Assembly: GCA_020832285.1 (NCBI GenBank)
Contig: JAFIFB010000023.1
Coordinates: 1-64,000 of the forward strand
Source of the DNA: Balneolaceae bacterium
GTDB lineage: Bacteria > Bacteroidota > Rhodothermia > Balneolales > Balneolaceae
Length of the DNA stretch: 64,000 nucleotides
Direction of reading: 5' to 3'
The translations under genes were made by a program, and so were the position numbers. Shown piece by piece: positions 1 to 9,163 of the stretch. Under the pieces are notes generated by a model, which saw only the letters and a program-made list of their open reading frames with translations, was not told the DNA's origin and did no database searches. The stretch's first letter is position 1, and each line of letters begins with the position of its first letter.

Positions 1-238
1 GTACTTTGATCAATGATGGCCCATTGATGTTTTCTCCCACCGGCCCGATCATTCCGGCCATCTCCCGGTGAATGATTGGATTAGATTCAAATCTCTCCAC
101 TTCAAAAGTAAAATCGGAGGAGGGTGCAACATATTCCCATGTTTCCATAGGATCGTCTTGAGCTTGAATACTACTAAACAATAAATGTGAAAAAGCAAAT
201 AAAGAAATTCCAATTTTATATAAAATTTTTAAATTCAT
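1..238 (-). CDS. Secreted protein, N-terminal fragment (gene runs off left edge); possibly a glycosidase-type propeller
   Basis: Reverse-strand ATG at 236-238, frame open to base 1: MNLKILYKIGISLFAFSHLLFSSIQAQDDPMETWEYVAPSSDFTFEVERFESNPIIHREMAGMIGPVGENINGPSLIKV; signal peptide then 'NPII...NGPSLIKV'. Confidence 0.6.
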   Translation of the reverse strand, partial: MNLKILYKIGISLFAFSHLLFSSIQAQDDPMETWEYVAPSSDFTFEVERFESNPIIHREMAGMIGPVGENINGPSLIKV

Positions 239-279
239 TCTTTGATTTTAAATATTAAATTAAAAATTACAAAATTATA

Positions 280-1536
280 CTAGTTATCTATATTAGGATT
301 ATTCCAAAATATTGGCAATCGCACTGTTGGATAAGGATCAATATCGAATCTACTATTGACTTCTTTTTCAAAAAAATATTGATCAGAAAAATCTAATAAT
401 GCTAACCAGTCGATTACACCTTGCGCATGACCTCCAGTTCTCCAATGCATCGCAATATTATTTTCTACACCCAACCATCGATATACTTTTTTTGCAGCCT
501 TATGGGCGATATGGGTTCCAAACGGATTGGCATGATAATCTTGAAGCGCATGCGCATTAAAAAATGCTCTGGGAGCAATTGTAACCTTACCAAAATGCGC
601 ATCAAAAGGAGTCATATTTTCAAAACCTGCTAAATCATAATAGTTTGATGTCCACCAATGAGCGTGCGAAGTTATATGCATACCAATAGTTTGCTCACGT
701 TTTCCGAGTTCAAAATATCTATGGCTTGCGGTACCTCCTAAGCCTGATGAATTTGGAGCCGTTATCGCTATTCTTTCATCAAAAATGCCTGCACAATATG
801 CAGCTTTCCCCCCTCTTGAATGACCAGTGGCAACTATTTTTGATGAGTCGATGAAATCAACCGTTTCAAAATAGTCAATTAATAATTTATAGCCCCATGC
901 CCAAACGGCAATTGTACCCCAATTGTAATCAGGGTACAATAAAAAAGCTCCATTGTTTCTATTTTCTTCTAACTTTCTATGACCAGCAATATCTGAAGCA
1001 AGATCCATTCTTTGGAATTGTGCCATAACATAACCTCTTTCAATAGCTGTCCGATTAACCTCCTCAGGTATGTCATTAATTTCTCTATCGTTTTTTATAA
1101 TTACAGGAAATGGCCCATTTCCTATAGGTTTGATAAGGCCAAATTTTAATTCGATGGATGTACCATTTTCCTCAATGGTTAATAAATATAATTTCCTGGT
1201 AGCTGTTCCATTTAATATATCTTCCGATAATGTTTCTTCTATTAAAATATTTTCTGGTGAGGGTGGCATTTTTCCATATTGAAAATGCTCAAGCATGAGA
1301 ATTATGTACTCTCTTTGATTTTTCCACTCCATTTCAGCTTCAACTCGAGTACCATCTTTTTTTTGAAATGGATCTGGCATTCCATTTAATCGTTCTAATA
1401 AATCTACACCAGGAGTTTTAAAATCATAATTTCCTTGAGAAAAAGAAACTTTTACACTGGTTAAACTAATCAATAATAAGCATATAATAATTTTCATCAT
1501 TTTAAATAAAGGTTTACACTTAATATTATTAAACAA
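280..1536 (-). CDS. CE15-like glucuronoyl esterase (secreted alpha/beta hydrolase)
   Basis: Signal peptide; nucleophile motif GHSRGGKAA, SSGLGGTASHR, and C-terminal GGHAQGVIDW His region typical of CE15. Confidence 0.8.
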   Translation of the reverse strand: MFNNIKCKPLFKMMKIIICLLLISLTSVKVSFSQGNYDFKTPGVDLLERLNGMPDPFQKKDGTRVEAEMEWKNQREYIILMLEHFQYGKMPPSPENILIEETLSEDILNGTATRKLYLLTIEENGTSIELKFGLIKPIGNGPFPVIIKNDREINDIPEEVNRTAIERGYVMAQFQRMDLASDIAGHRKLEENRNNGAFLLYPDYNWGTIAVWAWGYKLLIDYFETVDFIDSSKIVATGHSRGGKAAYCAGIFDERIAITAPNSSGLGGTASHRYFELGKREQTIGMHITSHAHWWTSNYYDLAGFENMTPFDAHFGKVTIAPRAFFNAHALQDYHANPFGTHIAHKAAKKVYRWLGVENNIAMHWRTGGHAQGVIDWLALLDFSDQYFFEKEVNSRFDIDPYPTVRLPIFWNNPNIDN

Positions 1537-1554
1537 TTTTCTGAACTTTTAAAA

Positions 1555-3012
1555 CTAATAACCCGGATTTTGACTAATCATACTGGGATTTATATCTATC
1601 TGACCTTGAGGAATCGGAAATAGTGTATGATGTTCGTGTACATTGTAAAATTGATTCATTACCTCAACAAATCTCCCTGTCCGAATTAAATCAAAATACC
1701 GATGATTTTCGAAAGCAAGTTCAACTCTTCTTTCTTGTTCAATTGCCACCCTAAATGCCTCCTGATCACCAACTTGAAAGTCTGGATTCGTATTATCAGA
1801 GGTTTTAGCTGCTAATCCTGCACGATCCCTTATTAGATTCAACTTATCAAAAGCTTCACCATTTGGAACAAAACTTATTTCATTCAGAGCCTCAGCATAC
1901 ATCAATAATACATCTGCATATCGCAATACTGGCCAGTTATTATCAGAATCATTTGGCTGAAATGGTTCATCAAAAAATTTAACAACCCAATATTCAGCTA
2001 CAAATTCCCCATCTCCATCAATAAAACCATCCGACATTGATGCGTATTTTCGTAAATCATTTTCTTCGTAAGCATCTATCAAATCTTGTGTTGGACTATT
2101 TTGGCCACCTGCACTACCGACTGACACAGTGTATGGTGCCGAAAACCTTGGTGCAAACTGATTTGCATAAATACTCCCAGTACCTGTCCCTCCTTTTTTA
2201 AACTGGACTTCGAAAATTGACTCCATATTATTTCCATTTCTGGGATCCCACAAATCTGCATAATCAGGCATCAGATTATATACACCTGAATCTATGACTT
2301 CTTTCAGAACTTCTGCTGCCTCATTAAAATTATGATGTGTAAGATAAACCTTACCTAATAATGCTTTTGCAGCACCACCAGTTACTCTTCCGATATCTCT
2401 TTCATTTGAATATACTAGGGGTAATTGCGCTGCTTCTATTAGATCTTCAACAATTTGATTATATACCTCATCCACACTTGTTCTGCCAATTTCATATGAC
2501 TCTTCAGGTGATTGTATTACATCCACTATCAATGGTACATCCCCAAATAATCTTACAAGATTAAAGTGTTGTAAAGCTCTTAAAAATTTAACCTCTCTAA
2601 TGTATTGATTCTTTAAATCCTCATTCAAGTCTATATTATTAACTCGATCCAATACTATATTACACATTAGAATACTTCTATAAGCCGAATCCCAAATTGT
2701 AGCAATTCTTTCATTCGAAGTAGTCATCCCAAACTCAACAATACTTGATGTTTCAAAATCTCCCTCCATCCAAGACAATGTTGTATTATCTGATCTCATT
2801 TCAGGTATCGTTACCAAGCGATGACCGTATGACCCCCCATTTTGTAGTGAAGCATATGCTGCATTTACAGCAAGCTCTATATCTTCTTGGGAATTATAAA
2901 AATCAATTTCATTTACATCAGACTTCGGAGCTAAATTCAAGAAATCATCACCACATGAAATAATGAACAAAAAAACTATAAATAGTATTAATAATAAATT
3001 AAATTTTTTCAT
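1555..3012 (-). CDS. SusD/RagB family outer-membrane glycan-binding lipoprotein
   Basis: Lipoprotein signal (IISCGDDFLNL), LRALQHFNLVRLFGDVPL, LRYADVLLMYAEALNE, ERRVELAFENHRYFDLIRTG, FPIPQGQIDINPSMISQNPGY. Confidence 0.95.
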   Translation of the reverse strand: MKKFNLLLILFIVFLFIISCGDDFLNLAPKSDVNEIDFYNSQEDIELAVNAAYASLQNGGSYGHRLVTIPEMRSDNTTLSWMEGDFETSSIVEFGMTTSNERIATIWDSAYRSILMCNIVLDRVNNIDLNEDLKNQYIREVKFLRALQHFNLVRLFGDVPLIVDVIQSPEESYEIGRTSVDEVYNQIVEDLIEAAQLPLVYSNERDIGRVTGGAAKALLGKVYLTHHNFNEAAEVLKEVIDSGVYNLMPDYADLWDPRNGNNMESIFEVQFKKGGTGTGSIYANQFAPRFSAPYTVSVGSAGGQNSPTQDLIDAYEENDLRKYASMSDGFIDGDGEFVAEYWVVKFFDEPFQPNDSDNNWPVLRYADVLLMYAEALNEISFVPNGEAFDKLNLIRDRAGLAAKTSDNTNPDFQVGDQEAFRVAIEQERRVELAFENHRYFDLIRTGRFVEVMNQFYNVHEHHTLFPIPQGQIDINPSMISQNPGY

Positions 3013-3065
3013 ATCAAAAGTGATTAATAATGTTAAAAATTTTATGAAGAAATGCGATTATTTTT

Positions 3066-6000
3066 TTAAAATCCTAGATTGATTCCAATTGTATAAGACC
3101 TACTTGTTGGATAACCTCCCTCTGACATACCTGGTTGGAGAGGATTATTAGTTCTACTTACATCAGGATTATAGCCTCGAAATGAAGTAAATGTATATAA
3201 GTTCTGTGCTTGAAAATATACTCTAAGAGATGAAAGTGATAGTCTGCCTAAAATATCTAGAGGAATACTATAGCCAATATATACATTTGATATTCTTGCA
3301 TGAGTACCATCCTGTATCCAATTTGTAGAAGGTTGCCTTTGATATCCTCTTGTTACACCATCAGCTCTTGGTATTCGACCATTCCCAGGGTCTTCTGGCG
3401 ACCTCCATCTTTCTAATAGTTCTGAAGATACATTCATAATACCTGTTGGAAATGTTAACCAAGTATAATCTCTCATCCATACCTGATAACCATATGCTCC
3501 AGTTACTGTTAAATTAAAATCAAAATTTCGATAAGAAATTCTATTGGTGATACCAAAAATAAAATCTGGATTATTATCACCTATTATAGTACGATCATCT
3601 TGAGTAATTTCACCATCTCCATTAACGTCCCTAATAATTATACTACCTGGTCTATCAGATGTCAATGATGGTCTAGAATCAATTTCTTCTTGAGTATTGT
3701 AAATTCCATCAAAAATGAAACCATAATAACTGCCAATGGGATGTCCTATTTTTGTAATACTGTAATTTGACGGGCCAGAGAATATTGGATCTCCTTCTGG
3801 TCCCAAAGACAAAACCTCATTTTTATTGGTCGAAAGATTTAATGATGTACTCCAGCTAAAGTTATTCGTTAACATATTTCTGGTTGTTAAATCAAAATCC
3901 CAGCCCACATTTTTAACTTCTCCGATATTTTGCAATGTATTTGAAAATCCAGTAATAGTTGGTACCTGAACATTTAACAATAAATCATTAGTGTTCCTAT
4001 AATAATGGTCTACTTCAAATATCACTCGATCATCGAACAAACCCAATTCTATTCCTACATTTGTTTCACGAGTTCTTTCCCAACCTAATAATCTATTTGA
4101 CATACTTGTAGGTTGAATTCCATTGACAAGATTACCCAAACCTGAACCAAATGCATAATTATTACCAGATAATAGTCCAACAGAGCCATAGTTCGGAATT
4201 GATTCATTTCCAGTGAATCCATGACTTATCCTAAGCTTTAAATTATTAACGAAGGATATTCTTTGCATAAACTCTTCTGAAGAAATAATCCAACCTAAAG
4301 ATCCTGAAGGGAAGTAACCCCACCTATTTCCTGCACCAAATCGGGAAGATCCATCTCTCCTAATACTAGCAGTTGCTAAGTATTTATTATCAAATGAATA
4401 ATTAATACGTCCTAAATACGACATTAAAGCCCATTCACTTGCTCTTCCATCACCGCTTGTAACTTGTCCAGCATTTATAGTTCTAACAAGATCATTTGGA
4501 AAATTAGTTGCAAAAACATTCCCACTTTCAAAATTATTTTTTTGCACTGTATATCCTATTACAGTATTTATTGAATGTCTGTTATTAAAAGAAGTATCAT
4601 AAGTTATAATGTTTTCGCTAAGTATGTTTATTCTTGAAGAATTCTCATAAATTGCCTCAGGAGGCTGAGGAGCAGGCCGCCCATCCCTCTCTCTCTGTGA
4701 AGTGCTATAATGATTTCTTTGAAATCTTGACATATCAGCACTAAAACTTGTTCTAAATGCTAACCCTTCAAATAAGTTGACTTCTAAATAAGAAACTCCT
4801 AAGAAATCTAAATTAGTTCTTTGGTCATCAATTTCATTAAGTGAAACTAAAGGACTAGGAATACTTGGTGTACCATACCCAAACCTCATTAATGTTCCAT
4901 AAGATCCATCTTCTTCATATGTCGGAAATATTGGTGGCTGATTTAGTGCAGCAAGAACAACGCCATTACCTCCCCAATGCCCTTCAGCATTAACATGGTC
5001 AGTAATTGAATAAGTTGGCATTGCTTGAATCCCAAATCGTAAATTTTCTGTAAGATCTATATCAGCATTAATTCTTATATTAAATCTCTGATAGCCAGAA
5101 GTTTTGATTATTCCTTCCTGATTAAAATAATTGCCAGATATAAAATATCGCATATCTTCACTTCCCCCTGACGTAGTTATTGAATAATTTTGTATTGGTG
5201 CAAGTTGATATATTTCATCTTGCCAATCAGTTCCTTTACCAAAACTTGAAGGATTTCTAAATTCAGCAGGATATGACATGTTTTCTGGTCTTGCATCAAG
5301 TGGATCATCAAGACTCCCACCAGAATCAACATATTGTCTATCTTGAGCTTCAGTAAAAAGTTCAACCCATTGTTCAGCATTTAGAACATCAAACTTTCTC
5401 TCCAGTTCTTGAACACCAAAATATGCATTAATTTCAGTTCTTGGTGAACCACTAATTCCACTATTTGTAGTAATAAGTACTACACCATTTGAACCGCGAG
5501 ATCCATATATTGCAGTGGCAGAAGCATCTTTCAATATCTCTATCGATTCAATGTCATGCATGTTAATATTATTTAAATTAGTTGCCCCTACGTGCCCGTC
5601 AATCACATACAATGGATCATTACCTGCAGTAATAGAACCAGTACCCCTAATACGAATTATAGGTGCTGCACCTGGAGTGCCTGACCCTTGTTGAACTCTT
5701 ACACCTGCAATTTGGCCTTGCATTGCCTGCTGTATACCTGTAACAGGAAAATTTTTCACATCTTCCAAATTTACTGAAGCTATTGAACCAGTTATATCAC
5801 TTTTTTGAATTGCACCATAACCAACTACAACTATTTCATCACCAGCGATAATAGATGAAATCAATTCAAGATTGACTTCATTTCTCCCATCTAATAATAC
5901 TACTTTACGATCATAACCTATATAAGTAATGATCAGAGTTTGCTCTAAATCTGGCACATTGAGTTCAAAAAAACCATCTACATCAGAACTTGTACCTATT

Positions 6001-6521
6001 GTCGTTCCTTCAATCAAAATATTAACCCCTGGTATTGGTTGGCCGGTTTGGGCATCACTAACACGACCCGTTACGGTCTCCTGGAAAAAAGTTTCCTCCG
6101 GCTTCTCAAACGGAACCAATACCAGTTGGCGGTTTTCGGAAATGGCAAAACGGAGCCCCGAACCTTTTAGGGCAGCCCAAAGTGCTTCTTCTATAGGCAC
6201 ATTTCCCATTTTTAAATGAATCGTTTCATGTAATTGGGAAAGCTCTGTATCATAAGAGAGCTTAAATCCTGCTTTTTCACCAATTTTTTGTATCGCATAC
6301 AAGCGGGTCTGGTCTTGTATTTCAAAATCTATCATCTTATTCAGCAGTGAATGCTTCTGAATAGATGTTGCTCCGAACTGAATTCGCTCGGCGTATGTCT
6401 GCTCATTATTTTGAGCCTGTCCATCCTGAGCAGCAAACCCTGCCAGTAGCAGGCATGTGGTGACTATAAGAAACAGTACCGATCGAGTTTTTTTGTAGAA
6501 ATGTATCATCGTCATGTTCAT
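3066..6521 (-). CDS. SusC/RagA family TonB-dependent receptor with N-terminal STN domain
   Basis: STN-like segment (IEEALWAALKGSGLRFAISENRQLVLV), carboxypeptidase-regulatory-like repeat, plug motif (DPLYVIDG, SIEILKDASATAIYGSRGSNGVVLITT), terminal beta-strand IGINLGF. Confidence 0.95.
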   Translation of the reverse strand: MNMTMIHFYKKTRSVLFLIVTTCLLLAGFAAQDGQAQNNEQTYAERIQFGATSIQKHSLLNKMIDFEIQDQTRLYAIQKIGEKAGFKLSYDTELSQLHETIHLKMGNVPIEEALWAALKGSGLRFAISENRQLVLVPFEKPEETFFQETVTGRVSDAQTGQPIPGVNILIEGTTIGTSSDVDGFFELNVPDLEQTLIITYIGYDRKVVLLDGRNEVNLELISSIIAGDEIVVVGYGAIQKSDITGSIASVNLEDVKNFPVTGIQQAMQGQIAGVRVQQGSGTPGAAPIIRIRGTGSITAGNDPLYVIDGHVGATNLNNINMHDIESIEILKDASATAIYGSRGSNGVVLITTNSGISGSPRTEINAYFGVQELERKFDVLNAEQWVELFTEAQDRQYVDSGGSLDDPLDARPENMSYPAEFRNPSSFGKGTDWQDEIYQLAPIQNYSITTSGGSEDMRYFISGNYFNQEGIIKTSGYQRFNIRINADIDLTENLRFGIQAMPTYSITDHVNAEGHWGGNGVVLAALNQPPIFPTYEEDGSYGTLMRFGYGTPSIPSPLVSLNEIDDQRTNLDFLGVSYLEVNLFEGLAFRTSFSADMSRFQRNHYSTSQRERDGRPAPQPPEAIYENSSRINILSENIITYDTSFNNRHSINTVIGYTVQKNNFESGNVFATNFPNDLVRTINAGQVTSGDGRASEWALMSYLGRINYSFDNKYLATASIRRDGSSRFGAGNRWGYFPSGSLGWIISSEEFMQRISFVNNLKLRISHGFTGNESIPNYGSVGLLSGNNYAFGSGLGNLVNGIQPTSMSNRLLGWERTRETNVGIELGLFDDRVIFEVDHYYRNTNDLLLNVQVPTITGFSNTLQNIGEVKNVGWDFDLTTRNMLTNNFSWSTSLNLSTNKNEVLSLGPEGDPIFSGPSNYSITKIGHPIGSYYGFIFDGIYNTQEEIDSRPSLTSDRPGSIIIRDVNGDGEITQDDRTIIGDNNPDFIFGITNRISYRNFDFNLTVTGAYGYQVWMRDYTWLTFPTGIMNVSSELLERWRSPEDPGNGRIPRADGVTRGYQRQPSTNWIQDGTHARISNVYIGYSIPLDILGRLSLSSLRVYFQAQNLYTFTSFRGYNPDVSRTNNPLQPGMSEGGYPTSRSYTIGINLGF

Positions 6522-6539
6522 TTTTATCGTTATTATGAA

Positions 6540-7595
6540 TTATTGGAAAAACTCTACCTGTCGTTTTTCCTGAATAAAATCTATTTGCAAAGCATGGCTG
6601 ATCACCTGCAACACTTCCGATAGCGGATCGTCTTCAAATATTGCGGACATGCGACGTTGATAAAGTGCAGGTTCAGTTATGGTAACCTCAATATCGTACC
6701 ACCTTTCCAGTTCTCTTATTATCTCTTCAAGCGGTTGGTCGGTAAAAACCAGACGGTTATTAACCCAACCAAGATAATTATCCATTCCAGCATTGTTGAC
6801 AGCAACTACAGAAATTGCTCCGGCCGGGCCGATCACACCTTTCTGACCGGCACCCACCTCCACCGAATTGGGCTGATTTTGATCCTCACTCCCCAAAAGC
6901 ACTCTACCTTCGGCTACCACGACATCTACCTTGTCGGCTTCAGTTTTGTAACTGCGCACATTAAACTGGGTGCCAAGCACTTCCGTATAAACATGATCCC
7001 CGGTATATACCCTGAAAGGTTGGCCAGGATTGTGTTCTACTTCAAAAAAGGCTTCGCCTTCAAGGGTCAATGTGCGCGAATGTTGTCCATAATCCACCGG
7101 GATTTTTAATCGACTGTCCGAATTTAGAGTCACACGACTGCCATCCCCGAGGATTAAATTGGTTCGTTCACCACGGTTTGTGATGACCTCTTGCATAGCC
7201 ACCTCCTCACCTCCCTCACTGATCATCCAATCCGTATACAGTATGGAAAAGCCTATAAAAATGACCACAGCCGCCGCGACCCATTTCCAGCTTGTTGATG
7301 TTCCCGAATACGAATAGTGCATGGAAGAAGGATGCTCTGTTATCTTTTTAGTTGTTTTCTTTGATTCGACATTCAAAATATTCAGCAATAATTTACCGGC
7401 TTTCTGTTCCGACATATCCAAATTATTCTCGTGTAAACGTTTAATATCACCGGTCAGATTCCGGTCAATCCGGTTTTTAATCCAGCTGTCGTATTTACCG
7501 GATTTTACCATCCTCATTAATTCATTTATCTCTTTTTCAGTGGCATGATCATTTACATAGCGCCGGAAGAGATATATAAAATGCTTTATTTTCAT
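6540..7595 (-). CDS. FecR family anti-sigma factor
   Basis: One TM segment (WVAAAVVIFIGFSILY), EVITNRGERTNLILGDGSRVTLNSDSRLKIP, LEGEAFFEVEHNPGQPFRVYTGDHVYTEVLGTQFNVRSY; adjacent to STN-type SusC. Confidence 0.92.
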   Translation of the reverse strand: MKIKHFIYLFRRYVNDHATEKEINELMRMVKSGKYDSWIKNRIDRNLTGDIKRLHENNLDMSEQKAGKLLLNILNVESKKTTKKITEHPSSMHYSYSGTSTSWKWVAAAVVIFIGFSILYTDWMISEGGEEVAMQEVITNRGERTNLILGDGSRVTLNSDSRLKIPVDYGQHSRTLTLEGEAFFEVEHNPGQPFRVYTGDHVYTEVLGTQFNVRSYKTEADKVDVVVAEGRVLLGSEDQNQPNSVEVGAGQKGVIGPAGAISVVAVNNAGMDNYLGWVNNRLVFTDQPLEEIIRELERWYDIEVTITEPALYQRRMSAIFEDDPLSEVLQVISHALQIDFIQEKRQVEFFQ

Positions 7596-8235
7596 TTTTA
7601 GGTATTGTTTCGCCTCACACCAAATGAGACATTGCTAAAGACCTCAGTATCCTATCCGGGTCTGACGGAAATCTTATTTAATTTATTTTGCAGTTTGTTT
7701 ATTAATCACTCCCTCACACCTCGTAGCGATTTCAGGATCTGAAAGGACCGCTCTGCATTAGAGAGTTAATATTTTTCAACCAATAATCGTGTTACTGATA
7801 TAAAGACGAACTTAAAAGACGGAGGGAGTAGTCATTATTTGATTTTTTTTAATAAGTGTTTTAGCCAAAATTATTCAACAAGTATTTTATTTTGTGGCCA
7901 GGTGAAGTTGAAATTATAAGTGATAAGTATCTTGATACGTTGAAATGAGTAATTTCAACTATAACAAAGCTCACGTAATAATTATGTGAAAGAATACTTA
8001 AGAATAAATTATTAATATAATTTACACTAAACATATTATTTATTTAATTTTTTAGATTAGTATTAACAGCTTGCTAATAAAAAAATAATGAGAACGGTTT
8101 CAATAAAACCGGAGGTATCTTCAGATTTTCTCCTTTTTTTTATTTTTATCTTTTTTTGTTATATATGATTTGATCAGAATTGCAATCTGTACAGAATCAA
8201 CCTTTCAATTTTGCTTTCACGAAACCGTTATATAC

Positions 8236-8832
8236 ATGAGTGATCTGTATCTGAAAAACGAAAAGGAGTGGCTCAAAAAACTCTCACAGGGTAGTGAACT
8301 TGCTTTTACCAAAATATTCGATCACTATCGTCCACGAATCTACAGTGTAGCACTAAATATGCTCAAATCAAGTAATCAGGCTGAAGACGTGGTTCAGGAA
8401 GTATTTTTGAAAATCTGGACTCAGCAGGAAAAGATGATAAACATCAACAACTTGGAAGGGTACCTATTCATGATGGCGCGGAACAATATTTATGACCGAT
8501 TCAAAAAACTGGCCAGCGAACGAACAGCACGGAATACATTCACGGAAATAAGAAAAAACACCGTTAACAACACCGACCATTCGTTGATTGAAAAGAATAA
8601 CTACGAACTTTTGCAACAGACTTTGGCGATACTTCCTCCCCGCCAAAAACAAATTTATGACTTGTCAAGGAATGAGGGCATGAGCTATAAACAGATCGGG
8701 ATTAAACTCGATATCTCGCATCTTACCGTAAAAAAGCATATGTCAGAAGCACTTAAATTTATTCGCAAACATCTCGAAACCCATATAGAGCCGGTTATAC
8801 TCCTTCCGATGCTGTTTGGTATCTTTCAGTAA
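8236..8832 (+). CDS. ECF RNA polymerase sigma-70 factor
   Basis: AFTKIFDHYRPRIYSVALNML, QAEDVVQEVFLKIW, LPPRQKQIYDLSRNEGMSYKQIGIKLDISHLTVKKHMSEALKFIRKHL. The ORF track extends to a TTG at 8170; in-frame ATG at 8236 is the likelier start. Confidence 0.92.
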   Translation: MSDLYLKNEKEWLKKLSQGSELAFTKIFDHYRPRIYSVALNMLKSSNQAEDVVQEVFLKIWTQQEKMININNLEGYLFMMARNNIYDRFKKLASERTARNTFTEIRKNTVNNTDHSLIEKNNYELLQQTLAILPPRQKQIYDLSRNEGMSYKQIGIKLDISHLTVKKHMSEALKFIRKHLETHIEPVILLPMLFGIFQ

Positions 8833-9039
8833 GCTGTAAACCACTTCTTTTTTCTTCTCTTATATGAAAAGAAGCTGATTTTACGGAATTACCCACTGCA
8901 TCCATACCGTTAAAACCAAAGTTCAATAATTTATTTAAAATTGAAGATTTTAAAATGGTTATTCTGAAGCATAAACCATTAATTTTATTTTACATTCAAC
9001 TTATCAACAACAGTCATAACAAATTAAAGAGTCCAAACG

Positions 9040-9133
9040 CCTGTTATCACGGCATATCCACCATCAGCTCTTCAATAATATCAGCAATTTCTGATGGGCC
9101 CGGATTGTTTCGTTCAATCAGATATACATGCAG
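9040..9133 (-). pseudogene. 3'-terminal relic of a second nucleoside-hydrolase gene
   Basis: 89/94 nt match by eye to 10932-11025 (3' end of the intact gene). Reverse translation LHVYLIERNNPGPSEIADIIEELMVDMP* versus intact LHVYLIERNNPGPSEIAEIIEELMVDMP*. Confidence 0.85.
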
Positions 9134-9163
9134 GTTTAATAAATTGTGAAATTCAATCATGTG

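Noticed and set aside
6657-7109. 150-aa plus-strand ORF
   Set aside because: Antisense to FecR-1; explained as a shadow frame.
8170-8235. N-terminal extension of the ECF sigma factor
   Set aside because: Begins at a TTG and adds residues without homology pattern; ATG at 8236 fits sigma factors better.
8840-8875. Terminator after the plus-strand sigma factor
   Set aside because: CTTCTTTT/AAAAGAAG pairing is AT-rich and lacks a clear T tract; too weak to call.
8955-9149. Plus-strand ORF of 64 aa
   Set aside because: Antisense to the nucleoside-hydrolase relic; no start context or recognisable domain.
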